From assembly GCF_011386835.1 (NCBI RefSeq), contig NC_088804.1:39357549-39421548 (forward strand): 64,000 bases of DNA. Direction: 5' to 3'. A program made the translations under genes and the position numbers. Of the stretch, positions 24,701 through 37,500 are shown piece by piece. Origin of the DNA: Chrysemys picta bellii (Eukaryota; Chordata; Testudines; Emydidae). The notes under the pieces are model-generated. The model was given only the letters and a program-made list of their open reading frames with translations. It did no database searches and was not told the DNA's origin. The stretch's first letter is position 1. Every line of letters starts with the position of its first letter.

Positions 24701-27700
24701 TTAAAATCCTACACTACTAATACAATGAAAACAGTACAGGTTATGTCTAACGTTAAAGTTGAGATTCCAACATTGGCATAGCTTTCCCCATCAATGCAAT
24801 ATATAAAAAAATATCCATTGTGAAATGGTTTTTACACATGTGGAGTGAGTGAATCTATTCAGTTAACATTATTTTCCCCCTTGGTCTTTCCACTTCCAGG
24901 TGAAGAAACAAGAATCACCTCTCAGCTGTAAAGTACTCATTACTCAATTTCTGGATTTGTCAGATCCTAAGCAAAAAGGCAGGAATATGTCTTTCCTTCT
25001 CTTCCCATGGCTGCCTTGAGCCTCTGTTGGAAGAGGTCAGTGTCCTCCCTCAGGAAAGCCAGATTCACAGTTTAAAAAACACTGCCCTTAAAGGGAGACA
25101 CTCAACTACAGTATGGAGGAAACACTATGATGGGCCTCTAACAAAACCTAGGTGATATTAGAGAAGACCATGGCTGGGTAATTATGGCTCTATGAGGATT
25201 ATTATTATTTACTACTTGTATTCTGGTACTGCCAAGGAGACTCCAATCAGGGATCAGGGCCCCATTGTGCTAGATATGGTACACACACATATAAAGAAAA
25301 AATGCTCCCTGCCCCAAAGAGCTCACCATGAAAGCAGAGGGCGAGCAACAACCAGGGCCGGCAACAGCGTTTTTGCCACCCCAAGTGGCGAGGAGGAAAA
25401 AAAAAAAAGCCGCGATCAGCGGCACTTCGGCGGGAGCTCTACCGCCGCCGCTTCATCCTTCAGCGGCAAATCGGCGGCAGGTCCTTCCCTCCAAGAGGGT
25501 CTGAGGGACCCGCCGCCAAATTGCCGCTGAAGAGCCAGATGTGCTGCCCCTTTCCATTGGCCGCCCCAAGCACCTGCTTGCTGCGCTGGTGCCTGGAGCC
25601 AGCCCTGGCAACAACAGATGGATACAAGCCACAGCTGGGGCAGTGCGAGGTAACAGTGAGACAAGTATGACTAATATAATAAGCAATAATCACAGGGAAT
25701 TCTCCCACCATTGTGGGTCAGCTGGTTCTAACAACAGTAGGAGTACTGATGTAAACTGATTGTCACAGTTTTACCATTCTCAGCAATTTTGCTCAGGGCA
25801 GGTAAAAACACCACGCAAAAAATGCCAGCTGCTTGTCTACGCTAGAGCTCCCACCTCTGCTAGCATGAGTAGAGCTGTGCACCTAGTGCTAACATTTCCT
25901 AAAATCTTCAGTGTAGTCAGTGAAACCACAGCTTTCAGAGTTCATTGCGCTGAGAGTTCCACAGATTAACACAGGTGAGCACACACCCCCAAGTGCATAT
26001 AACAACACTGCATATAAAAAAAACCCTCTCTCAAACAAGGGCATGCAGATAACTACCTAAGTGAAAGAATTTTACAACTCTCCATTGGACACAGAAGTCA
26101 GGTATCTCACCTTCCAGATGCACCCAGCGTAGTGACTACTTTATAGAGAGAGGGGTTGCCAGGACCTAAACAACAGGAAGATTTAAAAAGTTTTGACTGG
26201 CATCAGTTTACTAGATTTATGTCAATAATATGTGCATTTTAAACTGTTTATTTAAACTCACTTGAACTCTGAAGTTGCTGAGAAGAAGAAGAAGTGCTGA
26301 AGAATTTCTTGACATGGTCATTTTTCAGCACATGGGAAGGTAAGGATGCCAAATACCTAAAAGTTAATTTACAAAATTATGTTTGTTTTGCAATTGACCA
26401 TGAAATCAACACTGAAATCAAGAGTGAAATTTGCATTTACCTTTATTTTTTTATGCCTATTGAATTCATGCTATTCCTTTATACTGTCTCTAGTTTGGTT
26501 AACAGTTTACAGTCAAAGCTGATTACAGACTTATGAATACAAGAGGTTGGAACAGAGAAAAATTACAAGACAGAGTGTACAGGGATAAACTTAAAAATTG
26601 CCTCTAAAAATTGTGAAACTAAAGCCCATAAACTATAGCTGTCTACTATTGTTCACGCTAAGCTTTCAAATGAACAGCAGGCATTTGAGTATATAGTGCC
26701 TGGCAATATAGTAAAATAGGCTGTAAAACTGGTGTCACATGTTTTCTGCTAAGCTCATTCCTCTTTTTGGAAACTAAAGATGGCAATCTTCTAGAACTTT
26801 ATAATGTATAAAACATACATTATATTAATGTGTATTACCAGAGTTTTTCTTAGGAAGCAAAAAAAAAAAAAAAAAAAAAAACGTGTTTGGTTTTCACCTG
26901 CCAAATCATCTACATATTTTGAAAGCACTAAAAAAATTGTTGAAAAGTAAGGAAAAAACGGGGGGAAATGTTTTGACTGCATCTTCATATTTGTAATGTC
27001 TAAAAAGACATTGGGTCAAAAGTTACTTCTATATACGGTTTCCATCCTGAAAGTTCACAGTTTGTTTTCATAGTTTACAACCAAAGAGACATGAGTAAGT
27101 CACTAATATGAAAAATGAAAACATTGCAATCTGGGGGTCTTTATTTGGTAATGTATTTAGCTTTTTAAAAATAAACATCTATCTTTCTCTGTTGTGAAGA
27201 TACAAAAGAGACTCCACTGCTCTGTTAACCTAGACTTGTAGAAAACTTGCCAACTAAACAATAACAGTGACAAAGATATGAAGCCTAAAAGGGATTATTT
27301 AAATATTAACATTATTTATCGTTACAATCTAAGCATACATCTGTTGCCTTTACTCTGGCAAAATGGTGTCCACCAGTGCCGTTCCACCACCAACAGTAAT
27401 GGGGAAAAAATGATCTGTCCTGACAAGGAAAACATGGTGTTTGGCAAGCATACTAACATGTTAATTAGCATGTTTTCCAATAACACTTCATATCCAGAGC
27501 AGACAGGTATCTAAAAAAGTCAGCTGGTCCTTGTCGACTAGGGTGACCAGGTGTCCCAATTTTATAGGGACAGTCCCGATTTTTGGCTCTTTTTCTTATA
27601 TAGGCTCCTATTACATCCCCTGTCCTGATTTTTCACACTTGCTGTCTGGTCACCCTATTGTCGACCCTTAACTTAAAATCTGCTTGTAGAACTCTTTTAG

Positions 27701-30700
27701 CACTGTGAAATAAACCAACCAAACCATTTGCTTGCTGACATCATTTTGCTTGATGGTGTTCCAAATTAGATAGGTTTCAGAGTAGCAGCCGTGTTAGTCT
27801 GTATCCGCAAAAAGAACAGGAGTACTTGTGGCACCTTAGAGACAGCATAATGCGCTATGGAAGTGTTTAAAAAGACATCCTCACATAAATGAGGACTATT
27901 ACCCAGAAAACAATTTTCTTGTATTTTTCTACTAGTTCTGGCTATGTTTCTCCATTAAGTGCCCAGACCAAGTTTACAGATCTTACTCAGGCAAAACTCC
28001 CATTTGCAAGATAAGATCTTGAGTGAATATCACAAAAGGCTGTATAACTAAAACACAATCTTCAAAAATGCTGACAATTTCATCTTTTTTTCCTGCTACT
28101 TCTTACAAGTGATTAACCCAAGTGTGGCCTCTCTCTAAATTCCATATTGAACAAGCTTAAAACTTCACTCTTAACTTGCTTTGTACTGGAAATTATCTAA
28201 ACGTGATCACTTTTTCAAGGAACTTTTTCCACCTTAAGGCTGTAATCCATTATTTGCTTCTACCAAGGAGCCCCATGATTTTTACTTCTTCGGAAAGTGT
28301 AACTTAGTGCAATGTGACCATGTCGATTTCTACACATAGGGTCCAAGTTTGTCAAAACTCTTGTACATTGAAATTAATGGAATTACAAGCAACTATGTTT
28401 GTAGGATTAGGCTCAAAGTTCTTGAAAGTAGTTTAAAATGTAGACAAGATGTTTCTATGTCCTGATTCTCTCTCTTGCTCTCTCTCTCTCCCCCCCACCT
28501 TTGGACAAGGAAGCCAAGCGGCAAGTAAAAATTAGCTTTCAGAATCATACCTAACATCTGATTCCAGGTCCATGTGGTTCCTTTCTAGGTAAAACGAATC
28601 TGGACCAGCTAGGCAAGGAATGAATTTCTCCAAGTTTTCTTCTGGGTATAGCTGAGATAGCTAAAGGAAGAGGATATTATAAATTGGAAAAAACAGGTGA
28701 AAAGAAGGCTTGTTACTTGTCATTTGAGGACCCTGAAATAGTTCATGAGTTACACATTTATGAAGTTCAATCTATCCATGTTATCTTAGGGAGCTTCTAA
28801 AATATAACTGAATAAAATCATATATAAAGACAAAGTAAAGTATTTTAGAGTCCTTTACCTTTGAAATAAATTCAGTCACTTCAGTAGAAGATTTGGTTAC
28901 CAACGTCACTGAAGAATCAGACCACAAGACCTTAAGAAATGAAAAGAGTTTGGTTTAGTAACTCAGCACACAACTCTATGGTTAGCTCTAATAGCCTGGA
29001 CTCAATAAACAGCAATGTTTATTTCACCCATTATGTGGATAAAGGCTTGGACCATCTGTATGTTTGGCATAAACACGATAAAAAATTTTGTTCAAACCCA
29101 GTTACAGTCCCTCGGCTCACTATTTTTATTTTGAAGATGGCTGCCTACCCTTCTTGCAGTATTTGACTCCTGCTAACTGCCATTATAGCTAAGACTATTC
29201 AGAGTTCTTAAATGTACTTTACATTTTATAGAGCCTTGCCAACTATAGCAAATGTTAACACCAAATGGGAGAAACACTGATTGGAGAAACATTTTCCTCC
29301 CATTGTTAACTGAAACAGCTGGTTTGCAGAATCTGAACAACACACTGCAGCATGTTACAATGCTCATTTGCAATCAATCAATTCCATATGTAATGCAAAG
29401 TTGAGGCTCTCAGGAAAATGTCCCATACAAAATAGCAGAGGCTTAACACTGACACCTGCAGTTATTGTTCTATCTACACACTTTAGACAGCTCCTTGTGT
29501 ATGTTCTAGAAAAGCAAAGAGATTAGCTTCTCTTCCTATCTGCTTTTCTATGACAAGTCCCTACAACTTTTTTTTTTTAACCAATATTACATTCATTGGT
29601 TCGTGGCTGACTGGTTTAACTGAGCCAAAAGTAAGAATATCTTCGCAGAAAGAATATCAGAAAAGTTTGGCTAGTATTGCTGATCCCAAAGATCCTTAGA
29701 CTGAAAATACCTGAGGTCAAGTGTTTGGAATGCATCTGAATCTTCAACAGTAATGTATGGAAAAGCCTGTCTTTATGTTTTTAAAAAAGCAGGAAGCGAT
29801 TTTTCCATAACACTAGTTTCAATGACAACTGAAAACATACAAGGTTTCTCCAGCCATCAGGATTCTTCCAAAACACTAGTGAGTGGAGAGTAAAATACAT
29901 TACATAATTGAGGAATTTCCTCTTCCTACAGTTGCTACATCAAATCCAAGAAAGAAAACTCAAGGAATTTCTACTTCTACAAAATGTCTCTCCCCCCTCC
30001 TCTCCCCCCCAACCATCTCATGCTACATTACCAATTTTCTTTTAGGGTTCATGAGCAGTTTCACAAAATATGAAAGGAGATATATCCTCCTCCCCCCAGT
30101 TTTGTAATAACAATAATTGACATCTGGCAGACTGTTTTATGTTTTGATAACGTTATAGTTCTCAGCATTTACAAAACAATTACATGCATTTCCAAATCAA
30201 TGACAAGTAACTCTCATCACACCAAATTGCTTAGTCAGCTTTGCTTCTTTTCCTCATTGCATCCAAGCAGCATATTTGAGGAGTTTTTAACCCCGAGAAC
30301 CCCAATTTATTGGTTTAGCTCAACTGTACCCTGTCCTTTCAGACAGTTATAGAGCATCAACTTGAAATGATAGTTTCATTTGGAAATTTTGTACCTACTA
30401 TTATTACAAGTACGATCTGAATTACTATCACTGAAATTGCAGGGGGAAAACGGTTTATGTTTTATTGTTTGTTTATGTTGTGTATTTGACAACACTGTGT
30501 GTGTGGTCAGTATCACAATTTTGTTGATAGTCTAGCATGGCATCAGACACACACACTTTCCCCCAGACTCTCCAAGAAAGTGTTTGCAGTTTTAGATTTG
30601 CAGCAGTTGTTACTGGTAGTAGCTAGGGTTACCATATTTAAAAAATAAAAAAAGAGGACACTCCACGGGCCCCTGGCCCCGCCCCTTTCCCACCCCCGGC

Positions 30701-31514
30701 CCCGCACCAACTCTGCCCCTTCCCCAAAGTCCCCGCCCTAACTCCGCCCCCTCCCCTGAGCGCCCCGCATTCCCCCTCCTCCCTCCCAGCCACGTGAAAA
30801 GGGCTGCCCGAGCGCTACCGGCTTCACGGTTTGCCGGGCAGCCCCCAGACCCTGTGCCCCCAGCCGGCGCTTGCCCAGCGCAGCTGGAGCCCAGGAGGGG
30901 AAGCACCCAGCCGGGGGCACAGGGTCTGGGGGCTGCCCGGCAAACCGTGAAGCCGGTAGTGCTCGGGCTTCGGGCAGCCCCCATGCCTCCGGACCCTGCG
31001 CCCCCAGCTGGGCACTTCCCCTCCCGGGCTCCGGCGGCTGCTGTGCTCCCTGAACTCCTGTGCTCTGTATGTGTCGAGCTGCTCGAGCGCTACCGACTTT
31101 GGGCAGCCCCCATGCCTCTGGACCCTGCGCCCCCGGAGCCCGGAAGGGGAAGTGCCCGGCCGGGGGTGCAGCGTCCAGAAGCATGGGGGCTGCCCGAAGC
31201 CGGTAGCGCTCGGGCAGCTCGGCTCTTACAGAGCCCAGGAGTCAGGGAGCACAGCAGCCCCCGGCGCCCGCTCTAAGGTAAGCCAGGGAGTATTTTTCCT
31301 GGGCATGTTTGGCTTTTTGGAAATTCCCCCCGGACGGGGGTTTGATTACCAAAAAGCCGGACATGTCCGGGAAAAAATGGACGTATGGTAACCCTAGTAG
31401 TAGCAGCAGACACAGAGGAATGGGATGGTGAGGAGTGGTGGGCCCAAGCATGTGTGTTGGCGTTTTGGGGCCTATCCTAAATACATTTCCCTCCCTCTCC
31501 TCCCTCCCCCGCCC

Positions 31515-31594
<80 letters not shown>

Positions 31595-34500
31595 TAAGGA
31601 ATTTTAAAATTCAGGATATTGTTTAAAGGATACTCTATCAAAAAGATCAAGTTGGTAGTGTCACTTTGAAAAGCCAAATTTTATTTTAAAACCTCATGTA
31701 ATATCAATTAGCATTGTCCAAAATATCTCTGAGTTTATGGCCTTATTCTGAGTGGATAAGTGCCACAAACCAAGCCCAGTTTCCAGTGCTTGAGACGAGG
31801 AGTGCCAAAATGCTTCTCTCTCATCTAGTATGACTGATGTGTGTTCTTGAATTCTTAATACAACACTCAGGATATTTCTCTGATTATAAAATGAGGTCAC
31901 AAATCTAAAAAGGCAGTAAGGAAAAAAAATAAACAGAGGAAGAAAAATACTCAAGAAAACAAGCTGCTGAATTTCAATTAAATAAGAGTATGGCAAAAAA
32001 ACGTGACATGGATGTTAAATCTATCACATAAAGAAAGCAGCATGATCAGCTTGTGTCAGACACTGACACTGGCAGTATTACCTTCTGAACCACCAAGCAA
32101 TGGAAGATGTCTCTATATTGCTCAATACCATAAGGGTCTGCATTTACATCAGAATTTACTTTTTTTTAAAGCCCTTGTCAAGTACACAATTGTCCGAACT
32201 TGGCTTACATGCCAACATGTAGATGTGCAATTCTGGAAGGCTTCATTTGCAGAATCCTATGGAGCAAATATAACCTTCCTGTTCCACAGAAACTCCCAGA
32301 AGGGCAAGAGAAAGATTGGACACTACTACCGACACTTCCTGAGTTCATCTTGGTTTCAAACCGCACATTCCACAATGGAGTTTTATCACCTACGTTCTTT
32401 CTAGGAGGGTTATCTGAGGTGGGGTGTAACACTGAGCTTTTTCTTAAAATGTCTCACTAGTGCACTACCATCACTGCAGCTCCCCCAGTGCAAGATTTAA
32501 GGCAGATAAATGATGTGGTCTATCCCTGTTCAGAGAGGGCAGGTCTAGATGGCATAGCGATAACAATTCCAGAAACCATTAACACCTTATCTATATTGAA
32601 GTTCCCACTGTTGCTAGGACCAGTGTAGTGCAGTGGTGAAATATTTTATTTTTCAGTGTAGATAAGGCCTTATTGTCATTAAAACACAGCACAAATAACC
32701 ATAAAGTAAAAGTTTAACTTTAATGCAGACTCAAGCATCTGTATAGTTGTTTGCAAAGGAAAACAGATTGCATTTTGGTGACTAAACCATACAGAAAACT
32801 GAAGTTAAGTATTTACCACAGATTTAAGGATCAACATTCTTGTAATTAGCATACAGGACTGGGAATCAAGAGAGATGGATTTTATTCCTGGCTCTGTCAC
32901 AGATGCCCTATGTGACTCTGGGCAAGTCACTTACCTGTGTCTTAGTTTCCTCACCTGTAAAATAGGGATAATACCTGTCTCTCAAGGGTATTCTGAGGCT
33001 AAATTAAGTAACGTCAGATTCTTCAATCTGCTAAAGGCACTTTTTGTACAACATGAACAATGTAAAGTGGCCTTAAACTAGCCAGAGAATTCCCCATGTT
33101 CAAGGAAACTTTTCATGAGTGGAGAGAGAGCTGCATATGCCGCTTCACTGCCTCCTGCAAACAGGGCCGGCTCCAGCATTTCTGCCGCCCCAACCAAAAA
33201 AAAAAAAAAAACCCACGATCGGCGGCAGCAGTTCAGCGGCAGGTCCTTCGCTCCTAGAGGGAGTGAGGGACCTGCCGCCCCCGAATTGCCGCAGGTGCCG
33301 CCCCTCTCCCTTGGCTGCCCAAAGCACCTGCTTGTTAAGCTGGTGCCTGGAGCCAGCCCTGCCTGCAAAAGCCTTCCCACAATCTGCAATGTAAGCCAAT
33401 GGGTCACAGCAGAATGAAGCTCTGCCACACCCACTCTGCCATTGGCTGTGCAACTTTGAACGAGGCAGCTGCAAACGACATTTGACACACCGTGTGACAT
33501 TGGTTGATAAAGAGAGATGAGGAGAGCGATTTTGAACCGGCAATGTTACCTAAACTTATGGCACTGTTTTTCCCAGTAAGGAGCTAGATCAGGAACATCG
33601 ACAAAACAATAGAACCACCTACCCCTAAATCAAATTCTGCTTTTGGGGTGTCATACCCGAGGTTTCTCACGCATACCAGAATTAAGACAAAAATAAATTA
33701 AATCTAGACGTTCACAGATTCATAGACTTTAAGGCCAGAAGGAACCATAAGATCATCTTGTCTGACCTCCGGTCGGTGCTCAAGTCATGCTGAAATGCTC
33801 TGGAATGGCATTCCAGTATTTCTGACTCAGTTTCCCGCTCTGGAATGAGAGATGGCAGCTCAGTAACCTGCCCAGGTTACTGAGCTGCCATCTCTCTTTC
33901 CGGAACAGGCCTGAAGCAGAAGGGGTGGAGGTGGCAGTGTGAGGAGATGGCGGCTTTTCCTCCTCCACTTCTGCTTCTGGACCATTCTGGAATGTTTCAG
34001 CACTTCTTTTATATTTTTAAGGACTTGAGCATTCTTCCTGTATATCACAGGACATCATATTTTACTCAGTTACTCCCCTATATTGAGCCCAAAAACTTGT
34101 GTTAGACTAAAGCATTACTTGTATTTGGCTAAAGTATATCTTTCGGAAAGGCTTCCTGTCTTTGTTTGAAGACATCAAGAGATGGAGAATCCACCACATC
34201 CCTTGGTAGTTTTGTTCCAGAGGGTAATTATCCTCAATGTTAAAAATTTGCGTCTAATTTCTAATTTGAATATGTCCAGCTTCAGCTTCCAGCCATTGGT
34301 TCTTGTTATGCCCTTCTGGGTAGATTACAGAGCCCTTTAGTACCTGGTATTTTCTCCCTGTGAAGGTATTTATACACTCATCAAGTCACCTTAGTCTTCT
34401 TTTTTAATAAGTTAAACAGTTTGAGTAAGTCTCACACTGTAAGGCATTTTCTCCAGCCCTCAAACAATTTTTGTAGTGCTTTTCTGTGCTCTCTCCAATT

Positions 34501-37500
34501 TTTCAACATCCCTTTAAAAAATGTGGACAGCAGAATTGTACACAATATTCCAGTATCAGTCTCACTAATGCCATATACAAAGGTAAAAATCACCTCTACT
34601 CTCACTCACTACTTTCCTGTTTATACATCCAATGATTGCCTTAGCCCTTTCGGCCACAGCATCACACTGGGAGTTCATGTTTTATAGCCTAGTACCGATC
34701 CCTGTGGAACCCCACTAGAAACACTCCTATTCAATGATGATTCCCCACCGATGACTATTTTTGAGATCTGTCTGTTTGGCCTGAATGTTTCTTAACTGTT
34801 CCAAACTTTCACATTCATGTTTTAAGTATTTTCTTCTTTTCTCTCATTCCATTAGGAAAAAAAAATCCTCAAAACTTACCTCAAAGGAATATTCAACATT
34901 TCTTTCATTCTTCTTGTGTGCCAATCCCTTTACTTCCACTTTTTCAACACTCACTATTAAAAGTAAAGAAATGAGAAGAATAAGAAGGAAGTCCCCAACA
35001 CCGAGAAAACTAGTTATTCTTATCTAGCACCAAAATTTGTTTTGAGAGTGAAGCATGGCAGTATTACAGGTATATACAAAAATAAATTTGCCTCATTCAG
35101 TGCACAAGAGGAATGGCGATCATTGAATGGGTAGCTGTTTAATATTTCTTTCAATTTTCATCATTCAATGTGAATCCACATGACTTAGTTACTGCACACC
35201 ATCCAAACCCTGCACTGAACACAGAATTCTTTATTTGCTCATGGTCTTTCTATGGCACTTAAAACCATAGTAACAGAGTTCTTCACAAACACTAATGAGT
35301 TTATCTTCACAACATCCATGTGAGGAAGGGAGATATCATCATCCCCATTTTGCAGATGAAAAACTGAGGCACAGAGAGATTAAGGAGAAAATTGTCAAAC
35401 ATGTCCACTAATATTAGGTGCCTGACTTTTTTCAGAGTGGTTAGCATTTTTATAGTACTTTATATGTTCCAAGCACAGCTCCCATTTGATTTCAGTTACA
35501 GTGGGAACACTTCAGCCTGAACAGTTAAAGTTTGAAAAAGATTTAAGCAATTGAAAAGAGGATCTAGTAGTGGAAGATGTTAGGCAACTTTACTGGCATT
35601 GCTGCCACCATCCCCAATGATACATTACCACAAAAGACAATCCTGCACTTCAGATTTTTGCTACGTTATCTCCATGGAAGCCTTACTTGCCTCATCAGCT
35701 GCACACAAAAAAACTAGTTCAACTGTGTATGTAACTCACTTTTCATCAATCTTCTATCACCTTCCAAAATTTCTATCAACAATTTCCACTGCCTTTTGAC
35801 TAAACATATAAAAAGACAGGGAATTTTTCATTAAAAGGATATTTAGAATGTGTTAGGGATCCTATAGCAATTAAACTGTGAAAAAAAAACATCCTCCTTG
35901 GAATTTTCAGTCCAAACAGTGGGTGCTGCAGGTGACAGGATGCAAACAAACAAACAAACAAAATCCACCTACCAAAACCCCAGCACCTTGCTTCTGGTGA
36001 ACAGAGTTTAACAAGGCTCCTGTATACTTATTCAAAATTATTTATACACTGCATCACTAGTAAGCCTGGCAGTATATTTACTGTGTAAATCTATTTTATA
36101 TAATACACAGGACACAACAATTGCAGTACAAAACATTTAACAGTAAAATTGCATCTGACTACATTACAGAAGCTTAACACTTTCATATTCTCTCCCTGTA
36201 TTGCTTCAAGCAATACTATTTTATCACTTACTTGCAGCTTGTTTTCTTGCTAGCTGCAACAATCATGACCCCCCTTGAAGTCTTTACTTTGGCTGATTAA
36301 AGACTTTTTGCTGGGTCCTGTTGGTTTTTGAAGACCGTAACAGTTTAGATCAGGGGTGGGTAAACTACGGCCCACGGGCTGGATCCGGCAGGTGAGCTGT
36401 TTAAAGCCAGCCCGCGAGCTCCCGCTGAGGAGCGGGGTCTGGGGCTTGCCCTGCTCCGGTGTACCAGCCAGGGAACAGGGTCGGGGACTGCACCATGCGG
36501 CTCCCGGAAGCTGTGGCATGGCCCCTCTCCGGCTCCTACACGCGCCAATGGCCCCCTCCGGCACTTCAATGGGAGCTGCAGGGGTGGTGCCTGCGGATGG
36601 GGCATAGGAGCCAGAGAAGGGACATGCCGCTGCTTCCAGGAGCTGCTTGAGGTAAGCGCCGCTGGTAGCCTGCACCCCTGAGCCTCTCCCCATGCCCCAA
36701 CCCTCTGCCCCAGCCCTGATCCCCCTCCCACCCTCTGAACCCCTCGGTCCCAGACAAGAGCACCCTACTACACCCCAAACTCCTCATCCCCAGCCCCACC
36801 CCAAAGCCCGCACCCTCTAGCCGGAGCCCTCACCACCACCACCCCCACCCCACTTCCCCACCCCAGACCAGACCCCCCCTCCTGCATCCTGAACTCATTT
36901 CTGGCCCCACCCCCAGTGCCCGCACCCCTAACCAGAGCCCTCACCCCCTCCCGCACCCCAACCCCAATTTTGTGAGCATTCATGGCCCGCCATACAATTT
37001 CTATTCCCAGATGTGGCCCTTGGGCCAAAAAGTTTGCCAACCCCTGATTTAGATCCTGGCTATTTTAGAAACTTCCTCCTTCTGCAGCCTTGTCCTTACT
37101 CATCTTTAGTCATATGCTTTTTAGGAATCCCAAAATTGTTTCATAGGTCAGCTGATGATCATGCCTTTGTGATAACAGTTTAAGTTGTTGTACTGCCCCC
37201 CCCACTCCATCTCAACCATTCTTTCTCCACTTAATCCCCCTCCCTCACCACCAAACAAAAACCTGCCATGCATTTTCAATGGGACTACTGTTTGCCCCAT
37301 ATTTATTACTTACTGTCTTTTCCTATCCTAAAGCCCATCTTAAAGTTTTCAGAGACTTTCCCCTGCCCTTTTTGAAACCATAATTTAATGATTTTTATTG
37401 TATTTTATCACTGTCTTACACCCTCAACACATTAGTTTGGAGTTGGAAGATGTGGCACGTTAAGAATAAGTAATCTCCCAAAGGGTTTTGAAAGGATGGC

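Larger units (their letters stand above)
24532..26110 (-). other. ZCCHC14: ZCCHC14 intron with ancient repeat and hAT MITE
   Basis: This intron holds an old repeat (about 25190-25335) and a 255-bp hAT MITE. The rest (24540-25180, 25620-26110) has no assigned feature. Confidence 0.7.
26357..28550 (-). other. ZCCHC14: ZCCHC14 intron with poly-A, MITE, SINE
   Basis: 2.2-kb intron. It has an A-run of more than 20 at about 26860-26881, a hAT MITE and a SINE head. Other sequence is unassigned. Confidence 0.7.
28931..34879 (-). other. ZCCHC14: ZCCHC14 intron (5.9 kb) with hAT, MIR, CR1
   Basis: This intron contains a 773-bp hAT element, a (CA)n tract, an MIR, a hAT MITE and a CR1 with a foldback. 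Stretches 28931-30600 and 31650-32840 have nothing assigned. Confidence 0.75.

Noticed and set aside
30610..31391. Several long overlapping frames (up to 160 codons) on both strands
   Set aside because: They fall within a GC-rich hAT element with exact ends and duplication. Pro/Ala/Gly/Arg-rich composition on both strands is due to base content.
31242..31626. Cys-Val and Thr-His repeat frames
   Set aside because: They are translations of the CA/GT microsatellite.
36250..37040. Frames of 128-147 codons on the - strand
   Set aside because: They belong to the 696-bp hAT element, and the composition explains the length.
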